A stretch of 64,000 nt of DNA from Burkholderia sp. S171 (GTDB lineage Bacteria; Pseudomonadota; Gammaproteobacteria; Burkholderiales; Burkholderiaceae): NCBI RefSeq assembly GCF_009766085.1, contig NZ_LMUF01000061.1, forward strand, positions 7,835-71,834, written 5' to 3'. Positions 16,491 to 25,144 of this stretch are shown one piece after another. The notes beneath the pieces are model-generated. The model made no database searches. It was not told where the DNA came from and worked only from the letters and a program-made list of their open reading frames with translations. A program made the translations under genes and the position numbers. Position 1 is the first letter of the stretch, and each line of letters starts with the position of its first letter.

Positions 16491-17060
16491 ATGGGACATT
16501 CACAGGCAGAGAAGGCGGCAACGCATCAGCGGATTGTCGATGTGGCGGCGCGGCGCTTTCGGGAACTTGGGCTGGACGGCATTGGCGTTGCCGACGTCAT
16601 GAAGGAAGCCGGCATGACAGTCGGCGGTTTCTACAAGCATTTTGAATCGCGTGACGAACTCGTGACCGAGGCGCTCGAGGTCGCATTCGAGAGCCTCGAC
16701 GCATGGGAAGCACGTGCAGAAAATCTCGCGCAGGCGGTGCGCGATTACCTGAGTGAGGCGCATCGGGATGCCCCGGGCCAAGGCTGCGCGCTCGGTGCGT
16801 TGCTGGGTGATGTCGGGCGCAGCAACGACGCCACGCGAGACGTATTCACTGAGCGGGTCAAGCACAATCTCGCGTTCACCGAAGGGTTGCTCGACATCGC
16901 GGATCCGGCTGAACGCCGTGCCCGCGCCATGCTGCAACTGAGCGCCTGTCTCGGCGCAATCGGCTTGGCGCGAGCGGTCTCGGACCCGGTTTTGTCGAAG
17001 GAGATTCTGGACTGCGTTGCCGGGCAACTGATGCCCTTGCTGCCGGGACCGCCAGCTTGA
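16491..17060 (+). CDS. TetR family transcriptional regulator
   Basis: A 189-residue repressor-type protein with a TetR HTH at residues about 9-55 (IVDVAARRFRELGLDGIGVA, then EAGMTVGGFYKHFESRDELV) and a ligand domain containing GQGCALGALLGDVGRSNDAT (about 97-116), typical of the AcrR-like subgroup near LLM monooxygenases. GAAGG lies 3-7 bases before the ATG. It is separated by 242 bp from the monooxygenase gene upstream and could sense a related compound; this is inference. Confidence 0.9.
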   Translation: MGHSQAEKAATHQRIVDVAARRFRELGLDGIGVADVMKEAGMTVGGFYKHFESRDELVTEALEVAFESLDAWEARAENLAQAVRDYLSEAHRDAPGQGCALGALLGDVGRSNDATRDVFTERVKHNLAFTEGLLDIADPAERRARAMLQLSACLGAIGLARAVSDPVLSKEILDCVAGQLMPLLPGPPA

Positions 17061-17249
17061 AGAATATAGATCAACGCTAGCCGCGCTGCAGTCGAGCGGG
17101 GTGCCGGGTTAGTGGAAACAAGTCTTGAAGCAGTACCTGCAATACATTACATTCGACTCGTTGTATGCCTGTCGGTCATCGGCATGGATCTGGGTGGCCG
17201 GCAACCGAATGCTGAATTGTGCTCTTTGCGTCCCCTTTGGAGATTGACG

Positions 17250-17486
17250 ATGAAAGTGGTTAACCTGATTTGCGTATCCGCAATCCTGCTCGGCGCGTCC
17301 GGCATGGCCGCGGCCCAGGGCAACGGCAACGGCGGCTCGGGTGGCGGCAACGCGCATGGCGCCGCAACGGCCGGTCCGACCATGGGTGGCGACAATAGCT
17401 CCACGCCAGGAAGTTCGAGAGGCAAGCCCCACCTCTTCAAGCACAAGCACAAGAAGCCGGAAACCCCCGTAACCCCCGCTCAATAA
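17250..17486 (+). CDS. Small secreted Gly/Lys-rich hypothetical protein
   Basis: A 78-residue protein. The first 23 residues form a clear signal peptide (MKVVNLICVSAILLGASGMA, then AAQ), implying export and cleavage after AAA or AAAQ. The mature part is low-complexity: Gly/Ser/Asn-rich, then basic (KPHLFKHKHKKP) with a TP-rich end. TTTGGAG lies 7 bases before the ATG. No family is recognised. The basic tail could bind nucleic acid, polyanions or metal, but that is a guess. Confidence 0.7.
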   Translation: MKVVNLICVSAILLGASGMAAAQGNGNGGSGGGNAHGAATAGPTMGGDNSSTPGSSRGKPHLFKHKHKKPETPVTPAQ

Positions 17487-18092
17487 CGCTGGACGGTGGA
17501 ATCCAGGCGCCACTCGTGTTAGCCGGTGGCGAACGCAAAAGGCTGTTGCGATCCGGGAAACCGGGCGTGACGGCCTTTTTTGACCTCTTCCGTTGTTTGA
17601 ATGGCGGATCGCCCGGGAAATCCTACGCTCCGGTCGATTCCATGTTCGACAGAACTCAGCCTGCGGGACTTTTCAGCAACCGCCTGGAAGTCGCTCGCTC
17701 CTCGCTGTTAGCCGTCGCATTGCGTGGCGCCAGTCGACAAGAGTTTGTCCGCGGTTAATCTTGTTCGTCGTCAACAGTCGCGCCCACGAGATATTCCAGC
17801 GGGTTAGTATCGAACATGCGCGGGCGTTTTTATCGGCTCGCGAATATTTGGAAACTGATTTTTCGCGCGAAGTTTGAACTCCCGGGAGCGGCATTGCTCG
17901 AACGGGGGCAAACGGTGCGCGGTGCCGCCATCTGGCATCATGGTGTTACCGAGCGGCAAGAAACGGTAGCATTCGGCAGCGCAAGTCGTTTCTCGGGACT
18001 CAATGGTGAGTCCGGCGACCGCGCATTGTGGAATGCATCAAGATTCTGGTGGATGTCTGCCGGAACAGTCTGAAATACTAACGTCAGGTCGA
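17487..18092. other. Long intergenic region before the Hfq-like gene
   Basis: About 600 bp without a convincing gene. It begins with the terminator of the secreted-protein gene (17537-17582). The rest shows only short frames without ribosome sites or family resemblance. It must contain the promoter of the hfq paralogue, which I could not place with confidence. Confidence 0.5.
17537..17582 (+). terminator. Terminator after the small secreted-protein gene
   Basis: AAAAGGCTGTTGC pairs (with wobble pairs) with GTGACGGCCTTTT around an inner CCGG hairpin; the right arm runs into TTTTTT. Confidence 0.7.
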
Positions 18093-18428
18093 ATGAGAAT
18101 GGCTACAGAACCCCAGCAGCAAAGTCAGAGCGACGTGCTTAACGCCGCCCGCAAAGAGCGCAAGCGTGTCGCAATTTTCCTCGTGAACGGGGTACGGCTG
18201 GTTGGTCACATCGAATCGTTCGACCAGTATCTGGTGATGCTGAGTTCCGCCGCGGGTATCCAGGCGGTCTACAAGCACTCGATTTCGACCATCCAGGAAG
18301 ACACCGGCAAAGCATTCAACGCCGGAGCGGCACGCACCGGCACGGGCGCTCCGCGGGATGCAGATTCAAAGCGTCCCGTCGCCATTTCCCATAAGCGGCG
18401 CTTGCCGACGAATATGGGCAACGAATGA
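18093..18428 (+). CDS. hfq: Hfq-like RNA chaperone paralogue
   Basis: A 111-residue Sm-like protein. The core (about residues 12-68) has QSDVLNAARKER, the Sm1 motif IFLVNGVRLVGHIESFDQYL, and Sm2 VYKHSISTI. The residues known to build the RNA-binding faces are present: a Gln near the start, the SFD triad and the YKH motif. It differs from the standard Burkholderia Hfq in its inserted AAGIQ and in a basic, disordered tail of about 42 residues ending RRLPTNMGNE, so it looks like a second Hfq rather than the housekeeping copy. A start at the ATG 18099 is also possible. A perfect palindromic terminator lies downstream. Confidence 0.9.
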   Translation: MRMATEPQQQSQSDVLNAARKERKRVAIFLVNGVRLVGHIESFDQYLVMLSSAAGIQAVYKHSISTIQEDTGKAFNAGAARTGTGAPRDADSKRPVAISHKRRLPTNMGNE

Positions 18429-18593
18429 AGTGTCTGGTTCATGGGCCAGGGTGAAACCGGCGTGTGAGCCACGGTATTGCGTGAAAGGTCGGTCACGGTG
18501 CGCTGTATCGATGAGCCGTAGAAGGCTTGGAACGGATGCGCGGGAGCAGGGGAAACGCTGCTGCGTCGGCCCGAATCCACCGCAGACAGATGA

Positions 18594-18627
18594 AAAAAGG
18601 CGAAGCCCAATTGGGCTTCGCCTTTTT
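18594..18627. terminator. Perfect bidirectional terminator between hfq-like gene and DUF6572 gene
   Basis: A 34-bp perfect palindrome: AAAAAGGCGAAGCCCAA (18594-18610) and its exact complement (18611-18627). A-tract and T-tract flanks allow termination from both sides. Confidence 0.92.
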
Positions 18628-18691
18628 CTATTGGTTTTCACCAATTTGTCACAATTCGCCCGAGGCCATTATTTGGCCGGTTCGCGCATTC

Positions 18692-19240
18692 TCATCGTCC
18701 AGAAGACGTTTTCTTGCGCATCACCAGCACTGCGCGCCTCCCAGCATGGACGATATCCTCACGATGCTTCTCTTCAGGCGCCGGCTGCGTTGCAAGATCG
18801 AGCGTATTCACGTTCGACTGAACCGACTGAACCGATTCCAGTCGTGTGTCTGCAGCAACTTCAGCGTCGCCCACCTTCGCCTGGGCATCCTCCGCATCCG
18901 CCGCCGGCGCATGACGCACGTCGACGGTACGGCACCGGACGTCGAAACCGCTCGCGCGGATAAGCGTCTCGCGCGTCTTCCAGAAGACCTCGGCGGAGCG
19001 GGTCATCGGTCGCATGGCGACATATTCAATAACCACCGGATAACCGCGCACCCGCGGGTAAGCCGCGAGTAACTGGCCCGAACGGATGTACTGCGTGTAA
19101 CGATCGATTTTTTTGGTCAGCAGCGCAAAATGCATTGCTTCGTCGTCCCAGCCGAGGTCGTCGAAAATGCCGACGTACACGCGCTTGAACAAAATGTTCA
19201 CGCCGACGTAATCGATTGTGTCCACGTCGAGAAGAGACAT
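18692..19240 (-). CDS. DUF6572-like hypothetical protein
   Basis: A 182-residue soluble protein. The first ~105 residues match a small conserved family that I recall as DUF6572: MSLLDVDTIDYVGV, FDDLGWDDEAMHFALLTKKI (about 25-44), DRYTQYIRSGQLL, then a beta-rich end. Residues about 115-182 form an Ala/Glu/Val-rich charged tail ending in RKKTSSGR, likely disordered. I start it at ATG 19240-19238, with GGGGAAA about 7 bases upstream; an upstream in-frame ATG near 19306 is possible. Function unknown. Confidence 0.7.
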   Translation of the reverse strand: MSLLDVDTIDYVGVNILFKRVYVGIFDDLGWDDEAMHFALLTKKIDRYTQYIRSGQLLAAYPRVRGYPVVIEYVAMRPMTRSAEVFWKTRETLIRASGFDVRCRTVDVRHAPAADAEDAQAKVGDAEVAADTRLESVQSVQSNVNTLDLATQPAPEEKHREDIVHAGRRAVLVMRKKTSSGR

Positions 19241-19564
19241 GGTATTTCCCCAGCGCCCGATGCCGGGCAAAAGATTGCAGGTGCCTATTGTAATGGACTG
19301 CGTCATCCTAAATAAGTACGCGGAGCATGATTGCAACAGTGTACGGCCTGCGTGCTTTACGACTTATAACAAGCTGCGAAATTGATTGTTTTGGTGCACA
19401 GCTCAAACCGCAGTCTTGAAATAGGAGGATACCTAAAAATAAGCCCGGTTGATTGACAGGTCCCATCTCGAAAAACAAACTGGATTCACGTTATTTGAAC
19501 AGTTTGTGCGATTAGATCGGACAGCGCACGAGCGGAACCTCATTTGTCCGGCAGGAGTAAGAAC
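19241..19564. other. AT-rich intergenic region
   Basis: About 320 bp between divergent genes, AT-richer than its surroundings (especially 19370-19520). It must hold the promoters of both flanking genes. No gene or strong repeat is visible. Confidence 0.4.
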
Positions 19565-20083
19565 ATGAAATCGAAGTCAAAGAAGGCCCTTTGGTCATTC
19601 AAGTCCGCACTGATCGCGGCCGCATCGTCAATGGTAATGACGGGCGCGTTTGCCGCGACTATTGACGGCACGACGTCAGTGCATATTGGCGGGCGGGTAC
19701 AGTCGGTGGATCTGAGCACGCACCAGGTTACGGTCATTAACGCACAGGGCCACACGGAAGCATTCCAGGTCGGCAATGACGTGCCGAACCTCGACAAACT
19801 GAAAGCTGGCACGAATGTGGTCGGCACGTCCCAGCGCGCGGTCAGGCTGACGGTGCTCGACGCGTCGTCGCTGGCAGCCCTGCCTACGGCGGACGGAAGC
19901 CAGATCGTGGCCAGCGTGGCACGCGTTGACGGCGGGTTGATGACGCTCAAGGACACGCAAGGCGCCGTACTGACGGTGCAGGCAAATTCGCCAGCGGATA
20001 CAGCCTCGGTTATTCCGGGTACGCGCGTGCTGGTCAATCTTCCGAATCCGACTGCGCTGGGTTCTGGAAAAGCGCTTAAGTGA
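19565..20083 (+). CDS. Exported hypothetical protein with two small beta-domain repeats
   Basis: A 172-residue protein with an N-terminal basic region and signal peptide ending near AFAA (about residue 31). The mature part contains two short beta-rich units: HIGGRVQSVDLSTHQVTVIN with GHTEAFQVGNDVPNLDKLKA (about 40-82), and SVARVDGGLMTLKDTQGAVL (about 119-138). The pattern resembles DUF5666/OB-like domains found in periplasmic proteins. AGGAG lies 8 bases before the ATG. It shares the first unit with the exported protein at 23685-24272, so the two are probably distant paralogues. Function unknown. Confidence 0.75.
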   Translation: MKSKSKKALWSFKSALIAAASSMVMTGAFAATIDGTTSVHIGGRVQSVDLSTHQVTVINAQGHTEAFQVGNDVPNLDKLKAGTNVVGTSQRAVRLTVLDASSLAALPTADGSQIVASVARVDGGLMTLKDTQGAVLTVQANSPADTASVIPGTRVLVNLPNPTALGSGKALK

Positions 20084-20566
20084 AGCAGTCGGATTTCTCC
20101 GATAGCCGGCGATTCGCCAAAACTTCATCATGTGTACATCGTTGGTGATCCAGATCCCCGCTGGATGACGAACGGCGAATTGCCCGGCTAAAACCGGTCG
20201 GTTTCGAGCTTCTACGGAAGCGCGGCAACGCGGCAATCAAGGTACCTCCGCGACCATGCGTTGTCGCAAAAAAGTCCATCCGGCGCAAGCCGGGTGGACT
20301 TTTTTTTAAGCCTTGCGCGTAGACAGCCGTTTGTTGAAAGCGGCCGGCGTGCAGCGTATCTGGGTGCGACGGGCGAAGGGTTTCAGTCTCTACATGTTGC
20401 GCGGTGTTGAACGCCCGCTCCGATGAAGTCGTCGAGCTGGCGACCACACACTTCAGATGAGCGCGCCGGGCGCGTTCGGCCGGGTCGCGATAAAGTATCC
20501 GGCGAACGCTTGGGCGCCAACAACCCAGTGCGCTCAAGGCATCTAATCCCGAGACGAGGGCTTTCA
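20084..20566. other. Intergenic region with terminator
   Basis: About 480 bp. Apart from the strong terminator at 20268-20307, I see only short shadow frames. The 3-prime part presumably holds the nitroreductase promoter. Confidence 0.45.
20268..20307 (+). terminator. Terminator downstream of the exported-protein gene
   Basis: AAAAAAGTCCATCCGGC pairs with GCCGGGTGGACTTTTTT around a GCAA loop, ending in a run of eight T. It sits 185 bases after the stop codon. Confidence 0.9.
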
Positions 20567-21259
20567 ATGAACAACGATGCAGCCGTGACCGTGATGCAGG
20601 CGCTGATGTCGCGCCGTTCCATTCGCGCGTTCCTGCCCGACGCGGTCGACGAAACCACCTTGCACCAGATCTTCGATCACGCCCGACGCGCGCCGTCGGG
20701 CAGCAATACACAGCCGTGGAAGGCCTACGTGCTGAGCGGCGAAGCGCGCGACGCGCTCTCACGGAAAATCTTCGCCGTGTACAACGATCCCGAGGCGGAC
20801 AAGCTGCACGAGGAAGAATTCGCTTACTACCCGCGCACGTGGACCTCACCGTTTATCGACAGAAGGCGCGAACTCGGCTGGTCGCTGTACGCGCTGCTCG
20901 GCATAACACGCGAAGATAAAACCCGTATGAAGGCCCAGCTCGGCCGCAATTTCGAATTCTTCGGTGCGCCGGTCGGCGTGATTTTCGTCACGGATCGCAG
21001 CATGGAGCAGGGTTCATGGCTCGACTACGGCATGTTCCTGCAAAGCGTCATGCTGATGGCGCGCGCGTTCGGGCTCGATACCTGTCCGCAGGCCGCGTTC
21101 AATCGATATCACCGGATCATCGCGGAACATCTTGCACTGCCAGACAACGAGATCGTGGTGTGCGGCATGAGCATCGGTTACGCGGATCTGTCGCAACCGG
21201 AGAACGCTCTCGTCAGCAGGCGCGAGGAGGTCGACGACTTTGTGCGGTTCTTGAGTTGA
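20567..21259 (+). CDS. Nitroreductase family protein
   Basis: A 230-residue FMN-dependent NAD(P)H oxidoreductase of the nitroreductase superfamily. It has the N-terminal SRRSIRAFLPDAVDETTLHQ (about 13-32), the FMN-binding RRAPSGSNTQPWKAYVLSG (about 38-56), FGAPVGVIFVTDRSMEQGSW (about 127-146), and a C-terminal CGMSIGYADL (about 202-211). The substrate is not predictable. I start it at the ATG 20567, where GAGG lies about 7 bases upstream and the homologous N-terminus begins; an upstream frame extension is not conserved in character. Confidence 0.9.
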   Translation: MNNDAAVTVMQALMSRRSIRAFLPDAVDETTLHQIFDHARRAPSGSNTQPWKAYVLSGEARDALSRKIFAVYNDPEADKLHEEEFAYYPRTWTSPFIDRRRELGWSLYALLGITREDKTRMKAQLGRNFEFFGAPVGVIFVTDRSMEQGSWLDYGMFLQSVMLMARAFGLDTCPQAAFNRYHRIIAEHLALPDNEIVVCGMSIGYADLSQPENALVSRREEVDDFVRFLS

Positions 21260-21506
21260 ATGAGGTGACAAGCGTGGCCGGCATCGAAAAAAACGCGGTT
21301 TTGTGATTTAGTTCTTACGGATGTGCTACACGTTTTTACAAAGAGTTGGTTAAGATATCTCCGCGTGTCCGATGGCTCGCGAACAGGGTGGTAAGCGTGG
21401 GATTGTCTGGCACGTAGCGAAGCATGCAGGTCCAGCACGACAAACGCGGTGGACGCCAATGGCGCTGCCGCACCAAAAAAAACCGCTTTTCGTGGAGAAT
21501 CTCGTT

Positions 21507-21815
21507 ATGTACCGAATCCGCATGGCTGCAATGGCTCTTGTCGTATCAGTATCGATTGCCGGGTTGACTGCCCCTCTCGCAATGGCGCAAACCGCCTCCA
21601 GCGACACCGCCGCCGCTTCCACACCGAAGCAAGTGAAGAAGGCGCAAAACAAGGCCGCTCGCAAGGCTGCCCGCGCAAAGAAGAACGCAGAACTGAAGGA
21701 TCTGGAAAAGAACGGCTACCAGCCAGGCGGTGACCAGACCAACTACCCGCAAAATATTCAAAATGCAGAGAAGAAGTCGGCGGCTGAAAAAGCCAAGGCA
21801 GCTTCGGCACCCTGA
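21507..21815 (+). CDS. DUF4148-like exported protein
   Basis: A 102-residue protein with a signal peptide (cleavage near AMAQ, residue 27). The mature part is lysine/alanine-rich and includes LKDLEKNGYQPGGDQTNYPQ (about 62-81) followed by NIQNAEKK. The L-x-x-LEKxGYxP...YPxxIQxAE pattern is that of DUF4148, a family abundant in Burkholderia and its relatives with no assigned function. GTGGAG lies 9 bases before the ATG. A good terminator follows. Confidence 0.8.
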   Translation: MYRIRMAAMALVVSVSIAGLTAPLAMAQTASSDTAAASTPKQVKKAQNKAARKAARAKKNAELKDLEKNGYQPGGDQTNYPQNIQNAEKKSAAEKAKAASAP

Positions 21816-21848
21816 ACGCGGGGTTTGCACGTAGTGTGATCGCATGAA

Positions 21849-21873
21849 AATAACCCGCTGAAAGCGGGTTATT
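21849..21873 (+). terminator. Terminator of the DUF4148 gene
   Basis: Stem AATAACCCGCT / AGCGGGTTATT with a GAA loop, followed by T-rich sequence (TTTTTC). Confidence 0.92.
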
Positions 21874-22212
21874 TTTTCAATAAATCAATTCGCGGCAATT
21901 CAATTTGCCCGCGCAGGACTGCCGGCTAAGCACGATTCTGTTGCGGTTCCAGGCAGCGGTTTGCTACGCTTGCCGCCGTTTTCACGAAGTGCGAGCCTTG
22001 ACGAATCCTTTATGGCATGCGCGTTGCGAGCCCCTTGTGAACCTTCCGGCAAGGGCCACGCACCGGCAGATTCTTCGTTGAACCGGTAGAATCGGATGCC
22101 GTTTCGGCCGGGCTTGATAACAGATGGACAGACGGTCAGACGTATCGACGTAGCGGGTCGCCAGTCTCAATCTCGGTTCAACCTACCGGCTTTATCTTCT
22201 ACCAGGCGGTCT
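21874..22212. other. Intergenic region before the metallophosphoesterase gene
   Basis: About 340 bp. The frame of the following gene stays open back to 22096, so a longer product cannot be excluded. Otherwise nothing is recognised. Confidence 0.4.
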
Positions 22213-23385
22213 ATGCGACGTTCCGCGTTTTTCATCCGCGTCATCGGTATCGGGATTCTGTTTCACGTATATATCGGCGTACGCCTGATTCTGGCTGCAC
22301 CCGTTGGCGCGCCGCTGCGATGGCTCGCGGTGCTTGCACTCGTGGCTTCGTGCTTGCTGATTCCGCTCGGCATGGCCGCGCGCAACATCAGTCAGCAACC
22401 GCTGTCCGATCGTCTGGCGTGGATCGGCTTGCTCACCATGGGGTTCTTCTCCTCGCTGCTGGCGCTGACTTTTCTCCGCGATATCGTGTTGCTCGTCCTG
22501 CACCTGATCAGCAAAGCACAAAACGAGACGGGCGGCTGGCCGGGTTTTATCGCCTGGAGCGCGCTTGGTGTGCCGCTGCTCGCCGTGCTGGTCACGCTGC
22601 TCGGCATCTATAGCGCTCGGCGGCGTGCCGGGGTGAAGAACGTCGATGTGCCCATCGAGAACCTGCCTCCCGCGTTGAATGGTTTCACCATCGTGCAGAT
22701 CAGCGATATTCACGTGGGCCCGACCATCAAGCGTCATTACGTCGAAAAGATCGTGGCTGCGGTCAACGCGTTGTCGCCAGACTTGATCGCGGTAACAGGC
22801 GACGTGGTGGATGGTTCGGTGCCGCATCTTGCCGCACATACGCGGCCACTGTCCGAGTTGAAGGCGCGGCATGGCGCGTTCCTGGTCACCGGCAATCACG
22901 AGTATTACGCCGGCGCGGACAAGTGGATTGCTGAATTCCGCCGGCTTGGCCTGAAGGTGCTGCTTAACGAACATGTGATTGTCGAGCACGACGGCGCGCG
23001 TGCAGTCGTGGCCGGCGTGACCGATTACGGCGCGGGCAGTTTCGACCCGGCCCATATAAGCGATCCGGCTAAAGCCATGCTCGGCGCACCGACTGACATC
23101 GCGTTTCGTCTGCTGCTGGCGCATCAGCCTCGCAGCGCACCGGCGGCATCGAAAGCGGGCTTTACGCTGCAATTGTCCGGTCACACGCATGGCGGTCAGT
23201 TCGTGCCGTGGAATTTCTTCGTCCGGTTACAGCAGCCCTTTGTGGCGGGACTCGAAAAGCTCAATGACCTGTGGGTGTATACCAGCCGCGGCACGGGCTA
23301 CTGGGGACCGCCAATACGGATTGGCGCCCCGTCCGAAATCACGCGTTTGCGTCTGGTGAACGCGAGCGGCGCGCGTTCCGCCTAA
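22213..23385 (+). CDS. Membrane-anchored metallophosphoesterase
   Basis: A 390-residue protein with four to five N-terminal membrane helices (about residues 1-135) and a C-terminal calcineurin-like phosphoesterase domain. Metal-ligand motifs are in order: QISDIHVG (about 165-172), AVTGDVVDG (about 194-202), GNHEYY (about 228-233), and SGHTHGGQFVPW (about 319-330). This is the architecture of YaeI/YkuE-type enzymes that act on membrane phospholipids or their head groups; the true substrate is unknown. The start at 22213 has AGGCGG upstream. Confidence 0.88.
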   Translation: MRRSAFFIRVIGIGILFHVYIGVRLILAAPVGAPLRWLAVLALVASCLLIPLGMAARNISQQPLSDRLAWIGLLTMGFFSSLLALTFLRDIVLLVLHLISKAQNETGGWPGFIAWSALGVPLLAVLVTLLGIYSARRRAGVKNVDVPIENLPPALNGFTIVQISDIHVGPTIKRHYVEKIVAAVNALSPDLIAVTGDVVDGSVPHLAAHTRPLSELKARHGAFLVTGNHEYYAGADKWIAEFRRLGLKVLLNEHVIVEHDGARAVVAGVTDYGAGSFDPAHISDPAKAMLGAPTDIAFRLLLAHQPRSAPAASKAGFTLQLSGHTHGGQFVPWNFFVRLQQPFVAGLEKLNDLWVYTSRGTGYWGPPIRIGAPSEITRLRLVNASGARSA

Positions 23386-23422
23386 GTCCCGATTACCAGC
23401 TAGTTTCAAAAATGCGAGCTTT

Positions 23423-23454
23423 GGCCGGTATCCTAAAAGGATGCCGGTTTTTTT
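23423..23454 (+). terminator. Terminator of the metallophosphoesterase gene
   Basis: CCGGTATCCT pairs with AGGATGCCGG (one wobble pair), followed by seven T. Confidence 0.9.
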
Positions 23455-23561
23455 GCGTCGAGTTTTAGTTGAATCAAATTGATTATTAAAAAAATAGAAT
23501 TAATTCGTTTAAATAAATGCTTTATTCGATTGCGCGATAATGAGTAATTAATGCGGTTTCG

Positions 23562-23591
23562 TGGACAGAACTCCGGTGTGCGCTGTATAAA
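23562..23591 (+). promoter_or_regulatory. Predicted promoter of the exported protein at 23685
   Basis: A -35 TGGACA (23562-23567), an 18-bp spacer and a -10 TATAAA (23586-23591), within an AT-rich stretch (23460-23660) that stands out from the surrounding GC-rich DNA. Confidence 0.5.
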
Positions 23592-23684
23592 TAGTGTTCG
23601 CAAATTACTGACACTACCAAATCGGGTCGAATTGATTATTCAATTCGATTCGCGATTTAATTGCCCTTCGCCCGGAGAAACTGC

Positions 23685-24272
23685 ATGAACGCAAAATGGA
23701 CTGTGGCTTTATCGATTGCCTTATTAACGGTGGCGGCGCACGTCAGCGCGCAATCCGATCAACAGCTTTCCAGCGCCGCAATTCAATCCGCGCTGAACGC
23801 CCCGCCGAAGCAGCTTCATGCGCAGATTGTCGGTATCGACACCGGCGCCAGGAGCTTGACGCTAAAAGGCGCGAAGGGCCGGGTGATAACGGTTGTGGTC
23901 GGCAAGGAGGTGACGAATTTCGATACCTTGAAGATAGGCGATCGTGTCGATGTGCAGGTCAGGGACTCAATGCTGGTCAGGGCAACAAAAGCGTCAGCGA
24001 AGGGCGATGAATTGCGAAAACGTGTTGATACCGAGGTTTATGCGCCCGCATCCGGTTCTCAGGGTTTCGGCGCAGTCCACGAAACCGAGATTGTTGCAAC
24101 GGTGCAGAGTATCAACAGCAAGAAGCAAACAATCACCCTGCGTGGTCCATGGCATACCGAGACCTTCGATTTAAGCTCTGAAATTGCCGCATATAAATTG
24201 AAACCGGGCGACACCGTTCACGCCGTATTAATCTCAGCGACTGCGGTGGAGGTCACGCCCTCGGCGAAATAA
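23685..24272 (+). CDS. Exported hypothetical protein related to the one at 19565
   Basis: A 195-residue protein with a signal peptide ending near VSAQ (residue 23). It contains two beta units: HAQIVGIDTGARSLTLKGAK with GKEVTNFDTLKIGDRVDVQV (about 45-90), and ATVQSINSKKQTITLRGPW near 141-159 with a matching LKPGD end. Each resembles the DUF5666-like units of the protein at 19565-20083. CCGGAG lies 7 bases before the ATG. Predicted periplasmic; function unknown. Its end faces the convergent EamA gene across a GC-rich hairpin. Confidence 0.75.
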   Translation: MNAKWTVALSIALLTVAAHVSAQSDQQLSSAAIQSALNAPPKQLHAQIVGIDTGARSLTLKGAKGRVITVVVGKEVTNFDTLKIGDRVDVQVRDSMLVRATKASAKGDELRKRVDTEVYAPASGSQGFGAVHETEIVATVQSINSKKQTITLRGPWHTETFDLSSEIAAYKLKPGDTVHAVLISATAVEVTPSAK

Positions 24273-24298
24273 TGCGTGGACGTGGTTGAGAATTGGCA

Positions 24299-24338
24299 CA
24301 CCGCCGGTTAAATGCGGATCAAAACCGCGCCGGCGGTG
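24299..24338. terminator. Hairpin at the convergent ends of the exported-protein and EamA genes
   Basis: CACCGCCGG (24299-24307) and CCGGCGGTG (24330-24338) are perfect complements flanking the EamA stop codon. No strong T-tract, so the role as a terminator is tentative. Confidence 0.4.
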
Positions 24339-25144
24339 ACGAGCGCACAAGCCAGCACGCGCCGCGCGGTCAGTTTTTCGCGCATGAACAACCAGCCGAT
24401 CAGCACGGCGAAGATTGAGCTGAGTTCGCGCAACGCCGAGACCATCGCAATGGGCAAGTAACGGAACGCAATGATCACAATGGTGTACGCGACCATCGCG
24501 ATCGCGCCGCCGCCCAAGCCTTGCAGCGAACGTCGCGGGTCGTCGAGGAACAGGCGCCGCGGTCCGCCGTATCGATAGAAAGCCATCGCGGCGAGCGGCA
24601 CGTTGAAGAGGATAAACGCCCACGCGATATATCCGAAGCTGCTGCCGGCTACGCGCACGCCGATGCCATCCACGATCGTATAAGCCGAGATGAACGCGCC
24701 CGTTACCAGCGCGGCCGGCACGCTCGCGGTGGCGAAGCGGCGCTTGCGGAATGCCAGTGAAATGATGCCGACCGACACCAATGCGACGCCCGCCAGAGCG
24801 AGCGGCCGAAGGTGTTCGCCCGCGAAGACGAACGCGCCCGCGAATACGAGCAGCGGCGAGAGGCCGCGTGCTATTGGGTAGATCTGCCCAAAGTCACCCG
24901 CTTTGTAGGCCTTGGCCAAGGCCACGCAATAACCGAGCTGCAAAGCGGCCGATGCCGCGATGTACGGCCAACTTTCGCGCGCTGGCGCGGGCACGAACAG
25001 CAACACGATCGCCGAGCACACGAGATAGGGAAAAGACATCATGCCGAACTGCCAGACACGGTCGCCGCTGGTGTGCAGGAAGGCGTTCCAGGTTGCGTGC
25101 AGCAGCGCGGAGAACAGGACGAGCAAGACGATGAAAGGCTGCAT
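24308..25144 (-). CDS. EamA family (DMT superfamily) transporter
   Basis: A 278-residue inner-membrane protein with about ten helices arranged as two EamA repeats. The first half has LLHATWNAFLH and YCVALAKAYKAGDFGQIYPI (about 85-104); the second ends in FRYLPIAMVSALRELSSIFA (about 231-250) and LTARRVLACALVTAGAVLIR. These are typical of DMT exporters and importers of small metabolites; the substrate is unknown. I start it at ATG 25144-25142, just before the first helix; the open frame extends to 25297 but that part lacks membrane character. The ribosome site is weak. Confidence 0.85.
   Translation of the reverse strand: MQPFIVLLVLFSALLHATWNAFLHTSGDRVWQFGMMSFPYLVCSAIVLLFVPAPARESWPYIAASAALQLGYCVALAKAYKAGDFGQIYPIARGLSPLLVFAGAFVFAGEHLRPLALAGVALVSVGIISLAFRKRRFATASVPAALVTGAFISAYTIVDGIGVRVAGSSFGYIAWAFILFNVPLAAMAFYRYGGPRRLFLDDPRRSLQGLGGGAIAMVAYTIVIIAFRYLPIAMVSALRELSSIFAVLIGWLFMREKLTARRVLACALVTAGAVLIRI

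Noticed and set aside
17593..17877. 94-codon frame in the gap before the hfq paralogue
   Set aside because: No ribosome site, Arg/Ser-rich and without family resemblance; it starts just beyond a terminator.
22192..23190. 332-codon frame antisense to the metallophosphoesterase
   Set aside because: Shadow frame with biased composition and no motifs.
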